64,000 bases of DNA from Pedobacter sp. R20-19 (GTDB lineage: Bacteria; Bacteroidota; Bacteroidia; Sphingobacteriales; Sphingobacteriaceae): positions 186,001 through 250,000 of the forward strand of contig NZ_JCKI01000002.1 of the NCBI RefSeq assembly GCF_000708265.2, written 5' to 3'. A model generated the notes under the pieces. That model did not search any database. It was not told the DNA's origin and saw only the letters and a list, made by a program, of their open reading frames with translations. Shown in pieces: positions 25,866 to 35,294 of this stretch (position 1 is its first letter; each line of letters begins with the position of its first letter). The translations under genes and the position numbers were made by a program.

Positions 25866-28800
25866 TTATAAGCCTATATTAATACCAAGTGAAATTACCC
25901 GTGGCTGTGGAGCAGAATAAAAATCTACCCCCTGGTTAATGTTTGTAGATTGATAATCTGCATTAACCTCCGGGTCCCAGCCTTTGTAACCCGTAATCGT
26001 TGCCAGGTTCTGGGCTGTGGCATAAAGTCTCAGTTTGCTGAGTTTAATCTTCGTTAAAACTGATGCAGGAAAGGTATAGCCTAGTGTTAAGGTTTTTAGG
26101 CGGACATAATTACCATCTGATATATATCTGGTTGAGAATCCTACCCCGTTTCCTGAACCTAACCTAGGTTCAGGAACTGAAGTGATATCACCTGGCTTAT
26201 TCCAGTATTGCATTTGATCAACAGTCTGATTGTCGTATCCGTTTGAGCCATTTGCACTCATGTACTGTCCACCAGCATTAAATATTTTATTGCCAGATAC
26301 ACCTTGAAAAAATACAGTTAAGTCGAAGTTTTGATAAGAAAATGTATTGTTCAAACCGAAGGTATATTTAGGGTTAGGGTTGCCGGCAAATATTCTTGCT
26401 GCTTCATTAATGTTAGTGGTTGTGCCTCTGTTAATGTTTCCTGTGCTTTGGTCCACGGTATTAAAATAATACAGCGCATCTCCATTGGCTGGGTTTACAC
26501 CGGCATATTCTGGTAAATAAAATACACCAATGGACTGTCCTTCAACTGCGGCATTAATTTCATTTGAGTTTAGGATCTGCCCACCCAAATTGGTGATTTT
26601 GTTATTGTTGATGGCACCTGTAATGGCAGTAGACCATTTAAAGGCACCAACGAAATTTTCAGTATTAATACCCAATTCAAACCCATTGTTTTTCAAGGCA
26701 CCTAGGTTTTGTGTCTTAATGCCAAAGCCTGTTGTTTGGGGAATTCGTACATCCAGCAATAAATCTGTGGTATTTTTCTGATAGAAATCAAATGTACCAG
26801 TAATCCTGTTTTTCAATAAGCCAAAATCAAATCCAAGATCCAGCTGTTTTGTTTTTTCCCAGGTTAAGTCTGGATTGGCAATTTGTGATGGAATCTGGCC
26901 AGCTATGCCACCATAAGCACCCGTTCCGGCAAACAAGCCTCTTGCTGAATAATTACCAATTTCAGCATTACCTGTAAGGCCATAACTCGCTCTAAATTTT
27001 AATAAGCTAATCGTTTCACTGCTTTTCAAAAAGTCTTCTTCTGAAGCAATCCAGGCCACTGATCCGGCAGGGAAATATCCATATCTGTGGTTTGCACCAA
27101 AGCGGGATGAACCATCTGCTCTAACACTAAGGCCAATTAAATAACGGTTATTGTATTTGTAATTGGCTCTGAAAAAATAGGAAAGAAAACTAAAGGCACT
27201 TTCATTACTCGAGGCAATTACCTTAGTTGCAGCAGAGCCTAACTTAACATAGGCATCACTTGGGAAATCCTGCCCCTCAATGGTGCTAAACTTGGTAGTA
27301 GATTTTTGATAACTTGTTCCTAAAATAGCATCAAAAGTACTTTTGCCAGCTGTGGTATTGTAGCTAAAGAAATTGTTGGTGTTGGCATTGATCACAAATG
27401 TAGAGATATTTTGTCCATCGCCATTGGAAGTGCCCGTATTCCTAAACGTTAGTGAGCCATAATAACTTTCTTCATTCTGGTTTAAGTTATCAATAGAAAA
27501 ATCTGTGCTGAATTTTAATCCTTTAGCAATATTAACATTGGCGAATGCTTTCCCAATGGTGCGGTACACTGTTGCTTTGTATGCAGCATTTTCGATACCA
27601 ATAAATGGATTATAATAAACAGGATAATTTGTTGCAGCTCCAGGTAAAGTTCCGCTGATTAAGCCAGATCTTGGATCAATAAATGGCGTAATAGGCGATA
27701 GGGCCACCGATTGTAGTGGACTGGAAAATGCATTATCATTGGATAGACGGTTATTGATACTATTAGAAAAATTCAAATTCACACCAACCTCCAAAAAATC
27801 TGTTGCTTTATTGGTTAGGTTTAATCTTCCGCTGTAACGCTTGTAGCTGTTGCCAACAATAATACCGTTTTGATCCAGGGCTTGTCCGCCGATATAAAAT
27901 TTTGTTTTTTCGTTTCCACCAGTAAAGTTCAAATCGTATTGTTGTGTTACAGGATTATCCTGATACGATTCTCTTTCCCAATTGGTGTTCACTTTATAAG
28001 TTTGATAGTCATTGTTTCCTGCAGAATAACGGTTTAATCTGTTTTCAACGATTGTACTATAGTCATCAAGTGCTTCCTGTAAGGTTGTATAATCTCCATT
28101 TAAAAAATCCTGATTAGCAGCACCTTGTCCGGCTCTTCTGATGAGTTGAACATATTGTTCGGCATTCAGAAATTCTCTATGATTTGAAGGTGTACTTATT
28201 CCTCCAAGCGCATTAAACTGAATTAAGGTTTTACCTGTCTTACCTTGTTTAGTTGTAATTAGCACAACCCCATTTGATGCCCTGGCACCATAAATGGCAG
28301 AAGCTGATGCATCTTTTAACACCTCGATAGATTCAATATCATTGGTATTCAAATCTGCCAGAGCACTTGTAGGAGATGATGTTGCTGAGAAATTTCCTGA
28401 AGTAATGGGAATTCCATCTACAATATAAAGCGGTTCGCTACCCGCAGTAACAGATGCGGCACCGCGAACCCGAACAGTAATGCCCTGACCGAGTTTTCCA
28501 TTCTGGGCAGATATTTGCACACCGGCAGCTTTACCCTGCAAGGCTTGTTCAAAACTGGTTACAGGTAAGTTCTCCAGATCTTTAGATTTTACAGAAGCAA
28601 CCGATCCAGATACATCCCGTTTATTCTGCGTACCATAACCCACCACCACTACATCAGAAAGTGTAGTGTTTTCTTCTTTAAGATTTGCATTAACCGTTGT
28701 TCCGGTGATAGGCAGTTCGATTGTGGTATAGCCAATAAAGCTAAAAACAAGTATTTTCGCTTCATTTGGAACCGTTAATTTGTAGTTACCAGTAGCATCA

Positions 28801-28961
28801 CTTTGGGTAATATTAGCTGGTGAGCCTTTTACAAACACACTCACTCCTGGGATAGGACCGGAAGTGCCTGAGGTAACTTTGCCGCTAATAACTTTGCTTT
28901 GTGCGAAAGCAAACGAAATTAATCCGAAAGTTAAAATCATACTAAGTAGTAGTTTTTTCAT
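25866..28961 (-). CDS. SusC/RagA-family TonB-dependent transporter
   Basis: 1031 residues. Signal peptide to 'LISFAFAQ'. A carboxypeptidase-regulatory-like domain follows (about 22-100, 'KVISGKVTSGTSGPIPGVSVFVKG'). The SusC linker is 'LSDVVVVGYGTQNKRDVSGSVASVKSKDLENLPV'. Then comes the plug ('GITVRVRGAASVTAGSEPLYIVDGIPI...SIEVLKDASASAIYGARASNGVVLITTKQG') and a 22-strand barrel ending 'PRVISLGINIGL'. It imports oligosaccharides across the outer membrane with TonB energy and its SusD partner. No ECF sigma factor, anti-sigma gene or hybrid sensor is adjacent, and none of the LacI-type palindromes of the larger locus is upstream. Confidence 0.96.
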   Translation of the reverse strand: MKKLLLSMILTFGLISFAFAQSKVISGKVTSGTSGPIPGVSVFVKGSPANITQSDATGNYKLTVPNEAKILVFSFIGYTTIELPITGTTVNANLKEENTTLSDVVVVGYGTQNKRDVSGSVASVKSKDLENLPVTSFEQALQGKAAGVQISAQNGKLGQGITVRVRGAASVTAGSEPLYIVDGIPITSGNFSATSSPTSALADLNTNDIESIEVLKDASASAIYGARASNGVVLITTKQGKTGKTLIQFNALGGISTPSNHREFLNAEQYVQLIRRAGQGAANQDFLNGDYTTLQEALDDYSTIVENRLNRYSAGNNDYQTYKVNTNWERESYQDNPVTQQYDLNFTGGNEKTKFYIGGQALDQNGIIVGNSYKRYSGRLNLTNKATDFLEVGVNLNFSNSINNRLSNDNAFSSPLQSVALSPITPFIDPRSGLISGTLPGAATNYPVYYNPFIGIENAAYKATVYRTIGKAFANVNIAKGLKFSTDFSIDNLNQNEESYYGSLTFRNTGTSNGDGQNISTFVINANTNNFFSYNTTAGKSTFDAILGTSYQKSTTKFSTIEGQDFPSDAYVKLGSAATKVIASSNESAFSFLSYFFRANYKYNNRYLIGLSVRADGSSRFGANHRYGYFPAGSVAWIASEEDFLKSSETISLLKFRASYGLTGNAEIGNYSARGLFAGTGAYGGIAGQIPSQIANPDLTWEKTKQLDLGFDFGLLKNRITGTFDFYQKNTTDLLLDVRIPQTTGFGIKTQNLGALKNNGFELGINTENFVGAFKWSTAITGAINNNKITNLGGQILNSNEINAAVEGQSIGVFYLPEYAGVNPANGDALYYFNTVDQSTGNINRGTTTNINEAARIFAGNPNPKYTFGLNNTFSYQNFDLTVFFQGVSGNKIFNAGGQYMSANGSNGYDNQTVDQMQYWNKPGDITSVPEPRLGSGNGVGFSTRYISDGNYVRLKTLTLGYTFPASVLTKIKLSKLRLYATAQNLATITGYKGWDPEVNADYQSTNINQGVDFYSAPQPRVISLGINIGL

Positions 28962-29331
28962 TAAATTTTAGTTTTAGTTAGTACATGTTGCTTGTTTTTG
29001 AGGATAGACATATCAATTTAATTAAAAAAAACAGATAAAAATATAAATGGCGACTTTTGGGTGCTTTTTAACATTTCATCGTGGTCTGATTAAAACAAAA
29101 GCTGTAAAACTCCTGTTTTTTGTTTGGGTTTGCTGTTAATTAATGAAAATTATAAACTTTTTTTCTTTAGAAATGAAAGGAAACTGTTGTAAAATTAAAT
29201 GAAAGAGTATACTAGTAAGTTATATTGATGATTATGTGGTGGAAACGGCTTGATGATTGTTTAAAATATCAAAATAAGCAATATAAATAGCCTGATTGAA
29301 TTTAAAGCAATAGCAATTTTGAAGTAATTGT
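28962..29331. other. Divergent control region of SusC and GH130 genes
   Basis: A 370-base AT-rich gap that must hold the promoters of the SusC/D pair (-) and the GH130 gene (+). I found no TAnnTTTG with a matching -33 box and no AAAACGTTTT operator. No small ORF is convincing. Confidence 0.4.
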
Positions 29332-30381
29332 ATGAAGGAATACGCAAAACGGTTTTCAGAAAACCCCATTTTATCGCCTGTGGATTTAGTTCCCAGCAGA
29401 CCGGGTTTAGAAATTGCCTGTTTGTTAAATCCAGGTGTATTTAGATTTGAGGGAAAAGTCTGGATGATCATCCGGGTGGCAGAGCGGCCCAATCAAGAAC
29501 CTGGTACCATTTCTTTTCCTGTGTTAAAGGATGGGGGAATTGAGATTATAACGATAAAAGAAAATGATCCTGAATTAATAGCAGACGACCCAAGGGTCAT
29601 TCATTATAAAGGAACGGATTATTTAACCACACTTTCGCACCTCCGTTTGGTTTGCAGTGAAGATGGTGTTCATTTCTATCAGCCTGAAGGATTTCCTTTA
29701 TTGAAGGGTGAGGGCAAAAATGAAACCTTTGGAATAGAAGACTGCCGGGTTGCCCAAATTGATGATACTTATTATCTTACCTACACTGCAGTATCTGCAC
29801 ATGGGGTAGGTGTGGGGCTTCGAACCACAAAAGATTGGAAGATCTTTAAAAACCATGGAATGATTATTTCACCTCACAATAAAGACTGTGCTATTTTTGA
29901 AGAAAAAATTAACGGAAAGTTTTATGCGCTTCACCGTCCGAGTAGTGTTGATTTAGGTGGAAATTATATCTGGCTGGCCGAATCGCCTGATGCAATTCAT
30001 TGGGGAAACCATCAATGCCTGATCAAAACCAGGAATCATCAATGGGATAGCAAACGTGTAGGAGCTGGAGCATCTCCAATCAAAACGGCACAAGGCTGGC
30101 TTTCTATATATCATGGTGCAAATGAAAAACACCAATACTGTTTGGGTGCTTTCTTAATGGATTTATCTTATCCTTCAAAAATATTAGCCCAAACATCGCA
30201 CCCGATTATGGTACCGACAGCAGATTATGAAATAAATGGTTTTTTTGGTGAAGTGGTGTTTACTAATGGTCACCTTGTAAATGGAGATGTATTAACGATT
30301 TATTATGGCGCCGCAGATGAATTTGTTTGCGGAGCTGAATTTTCTATCCAGGAAATTATGAATGCATTAATATGGCTGTAG
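29332..30381 (+). CDS. GH130 beta-mannoside phosphorylase/hydrolase
   Basis: 349 residues, the size of a five-bladed beta-propeller GH130 enzyme. Most members phosphorolyse beta-1,4- or beta-1,2-mannosides, releasing mannose-1-phosphate. Visible: 'LLNPGVFRFEGKVWMIIRVAER' (blade 1, substrate Arg), 'DDPRVIHYKG' (85-94), and 'FGIEDCRVAQIDDTYYLTYTA' with the proposed general acid Asp at 137. 'CAIFEEKINGKFYALHRPS' and 'RVGAGASPIKTAQGWLSIYHG' carry the His/Arg phosphate-binding elements. No signal peptide, so it should act in the cytoplasm on sugars brought in by the divergent SusC/D pair. Subfamily, and so phosphorylase versus hydrolase, was not resolved. Confidence 0.9.
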   Translation: MKEYAKRFSENPILSPVDLVPSRPGLEIACLLNPGVFRFEGKVWMIIRVAERPNQEPGTISFPVLKDGGIEIITIKENDPELIADDPRVIHYKGTDYLTTLSHLRLVCSEDGVHFYQPEGFPLLKGEGKNETFGIEDCRVAQIDDTYYLTYTAVSAHGVGVGLRTTKDWKIFKNHGMIISPHNKDCAIFEEKINGKFYALHRPSSVDLGGNYIWLAESPDAIHWGNHQCLIKTRNHQWDSKRVGAGASPIKTAQGWLSIYHGANEKHQYCLGAFLMDLSYPSKILAQTSHPIMVPTADYEINGFFGEVVFTNGHLVNGDVLTIYYGAADEFVCGAEFSIQEIMNALIWL

Positions 30382-30434
30382 TTTTTTAATCCATGTAAGT
30401 TTGGATTTAAGAGGAATTTGGGTGTTTTACTTAG

Positions 30435-30480
30435 GTGGATTACAAATCCACAGATCGGTGATCTGGAAGACATTTCCAGA
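30435..30480. repeat. Three overlapping perfect hairpins (REP-like)
   Basis: GTGGATT-aca-AATCCAC (30435-30451), CAGATC-ggt-GATCTG (30451-30465) and TCTGGAA-gacat-TTCCAGA (30462-30480) follow one another. The last two share four bases, so only one of them can form fully at a time. Confidence 0.8.
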
Positions 30481-31005
30481 CCAACGTTAACAAATTGACC
30501 CCTCATAAAAAAAGCGATTCTTGTTTTCAGAAAATGTTTTTATTAGGCTTTAATCTTTAAGCTATCCGCTCTAATCCACAGACCAACGTTAACAAATTGA
30601 CCCCTCATAATAAGAGCGATTCCTGTTTTCAGAAAATGTTTTTATTAGGCTTTAGGCTTTAAGCTTTCCGTTCTAATCCACAGACCAACGTTAACAAATT
30701 GACCCCTCATAAAAAAAGCGATTCTTGTTTTCAGAAAATGTTTTTATTAGGCTTTAAGCTTTCACCTTTATGCTTACCGCTCTAATCCACAGACCAAAGT
30801 TAACAAATTGAACCCTCATAATAAGAGCGATTCCTGTTTTTAGAAACCACTTTTATTATCCTTTAAGCTTTCACCTTTATGCTTTCCGCTCTAATCCACA
30901 GACCAACGTTAATAAATGAACCCACATAAAAAAGCGATTCCTGTTTCCAGAAACCGCTTTTTTATTAGGTTTTAAGCTTTCCGCTTTGACCTTTAAGCTT
31001 TTCGC
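30481..31005. repeat. Tandem array of five ~105-bp repeats, each with a terminator-like hairpin
   Basis: Units begin with CCAACGTTAACAAATTGA at 30481, 30583, 30685, 30794 and 30903, giving periods of 102, 102, 109 and 109 bases. Each carries AAAAAAGCGATTC...GTTTTTATTA and then AGCTTTCCGCTCTAATCCA words. Copies 1 and 3 read AAAAAAAGCGATTCTTG; copies 2 and 4 read ATAAGAGCGATTCCTG. Only copy 5 (about 30927-30965), next to the peptidase gene's stop, has the full stem AAAAAGCGATTCCTG / CAGAAACCGCTTTTT. It is the likely original terminator. No gene lies in the 630-base gap. Confidence 0.88.
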
Positions 31006-31011
31006 TCTTAT

Positions 31012-33945
31012 TTAGTACCCAAAAATCTGCTCTAAAGTTAATTTAGTTACAGGACCAAATTTGGCTAAATCAGCAAGATTGATTTTTTTCTCTGAAGCAA
31101 CTATGCAATAATTGTAAGGCTTCGCTGATAAATTATCATGGTGAAAAGCATTTACATCAGTAAAGTTTAATGGCTTAAGATTTGCATATTCATCTATTCT
31201 CGAATCGTGATCAAAGCCTAGTTTTTTATCTGAAAAATAGCTGGCAATAATACCATCTTTTGTAATGCGGGAAGTTTCTAAACTATTTAATGAATTAGCT
31301 TTAGAAAGATTGAACGACTTATCCGATTCAGGTAAAGTGGTAAGCAATTCATTCATTCCGGCTACAGCTTCATTCATTTTATCTGCTTGTGTACCCACAT
31401 AAGCAATTACGGCATTTTCTTTTTCTTTACTGTTTGGAGAAGAATAAACTGCAAAAGTTGAATAAGCTAAGGCTTTTGATTCACGAATGGTTTGGAATAC
31501 TATAGAACCCATGCCACCACCAAAATAATTATTAAATAAGCTAATTTTAGCTGCATTTGATGGATCATACAAACCACCATTTCTTACCCAGCGGATTTCT
31601 GCCTGCACCATGTCGTAATCTGCAAAGTATACCTTGTTAGAATCTGTTTTGGTGTATACAAATTTCTTCATCGGTGCTACTGGTGTAAATTCCTTAGCTA
31701 ATGGATGTACTTTAACAATATCTGTAGAAAAAGCACTTAAAGTTTTAGGGCCGTAATAAGTAATGGTGTGCTGGTAATTGGTTAAATTGTGTAATAAGTA
31801 AATTAAGTCAGATGATTTCATATTCTTGATTTCATCATTGGTTACGCCATAATTAAACGGGTTATCAGAACCATATTGTGCATAACTCATTAAACCACTC
31901 AATATGGATGATTTATTTAATTTAGCATTATCTCTTAATTTTAAAATTCTTCCTTTCAGGTCTTCCAGTGCTTTTTCATTTGGCTTACAGTTTGCCAATA
32001 CATCTTCTAACAAAGCAACAGCTTTATCAAAGTTTTCCTGCAAACCAGATAAGCTAACCGTAGTTACATCTGTACCAACATTTAAGGTATAATTACAAGC
32101 CAGGTTATAAAAAGCTTTACTAATATCTTCTGCGGAATATTTATCAGTACTTAAAAAAGCCAGATATTGTGATGCATAAGGTAATAATTTGTAATTATAA
32201 GATCCCATCTCAAAACGATAGTTCATGCGGAAGATGCCATTTTCTGTATTTTGAACAGTAATTACATCAGCAATGCCAGCTTTACCAAAATTCAGATCTT
32301 TGGTATAATCTAAAAATTTAGGTGCAATAGGTTTAACCGGAGCATCAATAATGGTTTTGGTAAATGGCGAAACTTCGTTGGTGTTGGTTTTAACCGCTGT
32401 GATGGTTGGTTTTTCAACCTTCAAAATGCTTTTATCTTCACCTTTATGTTTTAAAACAGAAACATAATTATTAACAAAAAATTTGTTAGCAAAATCTACA
32501 ATTTCCTTTTTGGTTACTTTGCCCATCGCATCGGTTGAGGCCAGCATTTTATCCCATTCAGTTCCACGATTTTGGATAAATGCAGTCATGGTGTAATCTG
32601 CACGTACATCATTATTATCGAAAGCCTGTAATTCAGCCAGTTTGATATTGGCCACAGTAGCTTTAATCAAACTTTCATCAAACTCACCTTTTTTAAGCAA
32701 ATCAACCTGCTCCAATAATAATTTCTGTGCATCCTCTAAACTCTGTCCGGCTTTAGGTGAACCTGATAAAACAAAGATCCCATAATCTTTCATCTGGTTA
32801 TAACCTGCACCAGCCCTTAACATTTTCTGTTGTTTGTTGATGTTGATGTCCATTAAACCAGCCTTGCCATTAGATAAGATGCTGCCAATTAAATCAAGCA
32901 ATAAACTCTGACGAGTATTTTGAGCAAAACCTCGGTAAGCTACATATAGGTTCTCCGCACTTGGCCCATAAATATCAACTTTCTGTACTTGTGTAAGTGG
33001 CTTCTCTGCTGCCGGATTGTAAAGTGCAAATGGTTTTGGAACCATGTATGAAAAATCTTTATCCACCTTTTTGATTAGATCATCATAATTAATATCACCA
33101 GACATAATCAGGGCCATATTATTAGGCACATAATATTTGTTGTAGTATTTTCTGATCTCTACCAAAGAAGGATTTTTAAGGTGCTCTATGGTACCAATGG
33201 TGGTTTGCTGACCGTAATTATGTGTTGGGAATAAAGCATAAAGCATTTTCTCATACATTTTACGTCCATCATTATCCATCCCGATATTTTTCTCTTCATA
33301 AACAGCCTCTAATTCAGTATGGAAAATACGGAAAACTGGTGAACGGAAACGTTCTGCCTGAACAGATAAAAATTTATCAACCGCATTAGATGGAAGATCT
33401 TCTTCATAAACAGTTTCCTCAACCGAAGTATGCGCATTTGTTGAACCACTTCCAATTGATTTCATCATTTTATCGTATTCATTTGCGATAGAATAATTAG
33501 AAGCCTCACCAGAAACTTTATCAATTTCAGCGTAGATTTCTTTGCGTTTTACGGGATCAGTGGTTTTATTGTAGGTTTCATAAAGGGCCTCAATTTTATC
33601 CAACAATGGTTTTTCCTTTGCATAATTTAAAGTACCAAATTTATCAGTTCCTTTAAATAATAAATGCTCCAGATAATGTGCTAAGCCTGTATTGGTTCGT
33701 GGATCAGTATTACTTCCTGCCCTAACGGCCATTTTATAAACAATATTTGGCTCCTTATTATTTTGTGATAAAATAACGGTCAGGCCATTTTTTAAAGTAT
33801 AAAAACGAGTTTTGGTAGGGTCGTTAGTTACATATTTATAGCTGTAGCCACCAGATGATCCTGTTTTCCATTGATAGGTATTTTGTGCCTGGGCAATTGT
33901 ACCTGTAATTAGAAAACAAGCTAAAGTAAATAGTTTGATTTTCAT
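31012..33945 (-). CDS. Exported M16-family zinc peptidase (two-domain)
   Basis: 977 residues from the ATG at 33945, which begins a clean signal peptide (MKIKLFTLACFLITGTIAQAQ). A GTG start 26 codons upstream is unlikely. The inverted zinc motif HxxEH is 'HYLEH' (H90, E93, H94), with the distal Glu in 'EAVYEEKNIGMDN'. The second half repeats the fold without the metal site ('FNYGVTNDEIKNMKSSDLIYLLHNL', 'GGLYDPSNAAKISLFNNYFGGGMGSIVFQTIRESKALAYST' with the R/Y motif). Insulinase/pitrilysin-like enzymes of this kind degrade peptides in the periplasm. Ends at the tandem terminator array. Confidence 0.93.
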   Translation of the reverse strand: MKIKLFTLACFLITGTIAQAQNTYQWKTGSSGGYSYKYVTNDPTKTRFYTLKNGLTVILSQNNKEPNIVYKMAVRAGSNTDPRTNTGLAHYLEHLLFKGTDKFGTLNYAKEKPLLDKIEALYETYNKTTDPVKRKEIYAEIDKVSGEASNYSIANEYDKMMKSIGSGSTNAHTSVEETVYEEDLPSNAVDKFLSVQAERFRSPVFRIFHTELEAVYEEKNIGMDNDGRKMYEKMLYALFPTHNYGQQTTIGTIEHLKNPSLVEIRKYYNKYYVPNNMALIMSGDINYDDLIKKVDKDFSYMVPKPFALYNPAAEKPLTQVQKVDIYGPSAENLYVAYRGFAQNTRQSLLLDLIGSILSNGKAGLMDININKQQKMLRAGAGYNQMKDYGIFVLSGSPKAGQSLEDAQKLLLEQVDLLKKGEFDESLIKATVANIKLAELQAFDNNDVRADYTMTAFIQNRGTEWDKMLASTDAMGKVTKKEIVDFANKFFVNNYVSVLKHKGEDKSILKVEKPTITAVKTNTNEVSPFTKTIIDAPVKPIAPKFLDYTKDLNFGKAGIADVITVQNTENGIFRMNYRFEMGSYNYKLLPYASQYLAFLSTDKYSAEDISKAFYNLACNYTLNVGTDVTTVSLSGLQENFDKAVALLEDVLANCKPNEKALEDLKGRILKLRDNAKLNKSSILSGLMSYAQYGSDNPFNYGVTNDEIKNMKSSDLIYLLHNLTNYQHTITYYGPKTLSAFSTDIVKVHPLAKEFTPVAPMKKFVYTKTDSNKVYFADYDMVQAEIRWVRNGGLYDPSNAAKISLFNNYFGGGMGSIVFQTIRESKALAYSTFAVYSSPNSKEKENAVIAYVGTQADKMNEAVAGMNELLTTLPESDKSFNLSKANSLNSLETSRITKDGIIASYFSDKKLGFDHDSRIDEYANLKPLNFTDVNAFHHDNLSAKPYNYCIVASEKKINLADLAKFGPVTKLTLEQIFGY

Positions 33946-34121
33946 TGAATTGTTTTTTTGGTTTAAGGAAATAGCACCTATTGGCCTATTGCTGGAATAG
34001 TGAAATAAGGCACTCATTTTCACCCAAATATATATGCTTTCTTTTATCGAATGAAATGCTTTTTACAAATCTCACTCAAAATATAGTGAACCAATGAAAA
34101 TAGTATATTAAATTGGCGTTT

Positions 34122-34154
34122 ATTGTGCCCTGAATTTAATTATCTGTATTTTTG
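34122..34154 (+). promoter_or_regulatory. Candidate surE promoter, almost leaderless
   Basis: ATTG (34122-34125), a 21-base spacer and TATTTTTG (34147-34154) fit the Bacteroidota -33/-7 pattern. The ATG is at 34160, so transcription would start at or next to the start codon. Confidence 0.45.
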
Positions 34155-34159
34155 CCAGC

Positions 34160-35002
34160 ATGACAAAGCAAAGTTCTAAGCCAAATATTTTAGTGGTTAA
34201 TGATGATGGAATTACGGCCACAGGAATAAAAAACCTAATGGAAGTGATGCAGGAAATCGGCAATGTAGTTGTAGTTGCGCCAGATAGTCCACAAAGTGGA
34301 ATGGGGCACGCCATTACGATTGGTAAGCCCATTCGTTTTGATAAAGTGATGCTTTATGAGGGTGTAGAAATGTATAAGTGCAGTGGTACACCGGTAGATT
34401 GTGTAAAAATTGCCGTTAATAAAATATTTAAAGGTAAAAAGCCCGATTTATGTGTTTCTGGAATTAACCATGGATTGAACAATTCTATTAATGTGCTTTA
34501 TTCAGGTACGATGTCTGCTGCGGTAGAAGGAGCCATTGAAAAAATTCCATCCATTGGTTTTTCTATGGATGATTTTGCTGCTGATGCAGATTTCAGTCAT
34601 ACCAAAAAATATATTAAAAACATTTGTAAACAGGTTTTAGCAAATGGTTTGCCAGAGGGTACTTTATTAAATGTTAATTTCCCTAAAGGTGGAGATTTAA
34701 AAGGTATAAAAATCTGCAGGCAAGCGAATGCTAAATGGATGGAGGAATTTGATGAGCGAACCGATCCGTATAACCGTCCTTATTACTGGCTTACCGGTGT
34801 GTTCGAAAATTTTGATCGTGGTGAAGATACCGATGTTTGGGCTTTAGCGCATGGATATGTTTCCATTGTTCCGGTTCAATTTGATTTAACCGCTCATCAC
34901 GCCATTCAAACCTTAAGCAGCTGGGATTTTGAAATAGTGATTAAAGCTAAATCTGATCATGGCACTCAGGTTTCATCACCTGATGGGATTAACTTAGGAT
35001 AA
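34160..35002 (+). CDS. surE: 5'/3'-nucleotidase SurE
   Basis: 280 residues, longer than the usual 250. SurE is a metal-dependent nucleoside-monophosphate phosphatase. Motifs: 'ILVVNDDGITATGI' (metal ligands D15/D16), 'VVAPDSPQSGMGHAITI', 'SGTPVDCVKIAVNKIF', 'PDLCVSGINHGLNNSINVLYSGTMSAAVEGA' (N and S ligands) and 'GTLLNVNFP'. The C-terminus runs about 30 residues past 'ALAHGYVSIVPVQFDLTAH' with 'FEIVIKAKSDHGTQVSSPDGIN'. Cytoplasmic. First gene of a likely operon with a small membrane protein (10 bases on) and lpxB, an arrangement I recognise from other Bacteroidota. Confidence 0.95.
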   Translation: MTKQSSKPNILVVNDDGITATGIKNLMEVMQEIGNVVVVAPDSPQSGMGHAITIGKPIRFDKVMLYEGVEMYKCSGTPVDCVKIAVNKIFKGKKPDLCVSGINHGLNNSINVLYSGTMSAAVEGAIEKIPSIGFSMDDFAADADFSHTKKYIKNICKQVLANGLPEGTLLNVNFPKGGDLKGIKICRQANAKWMEEFDERTDPYNRPYYWLTGVFENFDRGEDTDVWALAHGYVSIVPVQFDLTAHHAIQTLSSWDFEIVIKAKSDHGTQVSSPDGINLG

Positions 35003-35012
35003 TTGATCAATA

Positions 35013-35285
35013 ATGAATAATAAGTTGAGGAAACTGAATGATTCTGTTTGGATTGGTCTCGGCCTGGGTTTAATTATTCCGGCAATTTTATGCAGCCTGG
35101 CCTGGTACATCATTCATCATGTTGCAGTATTGGCGAAAGCAGATTTACTTTATATTGGGAGTATAGCAGTTAATGCCTATGTGATGCAATATTTTTTCAA
35201 ATACCATAAGCTTAACATTGGGAGAGGAATTTTAGCCGCTACATTTTTATGTGCCTTTATTTTCTTTGCTTATAAAGTTTTCTAA
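35013..35285 (+). CDS. Small integral membrane protein between surE and lpxB
   Basis: 90 residues with three predicted membrane spans: 'VWIGLGLGLIIPAILCSLAWYIIHHV' (13-37), 'LLYIGSIAVNAYVMQYFF' (45-62) and 'RGILAATFLCAFIFFAYKVF' (71-90). It starts 10 bases after surE, consistent with co-translation. No known domain recognised. Position beside lpxB hints at an envelope role, but that is inference only. Confidence 0.75.
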   Translation: MNNKLRKLNDSVWIGLGLGLIIPAILCSLAWYIIHHVAVLAKADLLYIGSIAVNAYVMQYFFKYHKLNIGRGILAATFLCAFIFFAYKVF

Positions 35286-35294
35286 AAAAACAGG

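Noticed and set aside
30481..31005. CRISPR-like array
   Set aside because: Five units of about 105 bases repeat along their whole length. There are no short constant repeats with unique spacers, and no cas genes are present.
33946..34023. GTG start 26 codons upstream in the M16 peptidase gene
   Set aside because: The internal ATG at 33945 begins a normal signal peptide; the upstream residues do not.
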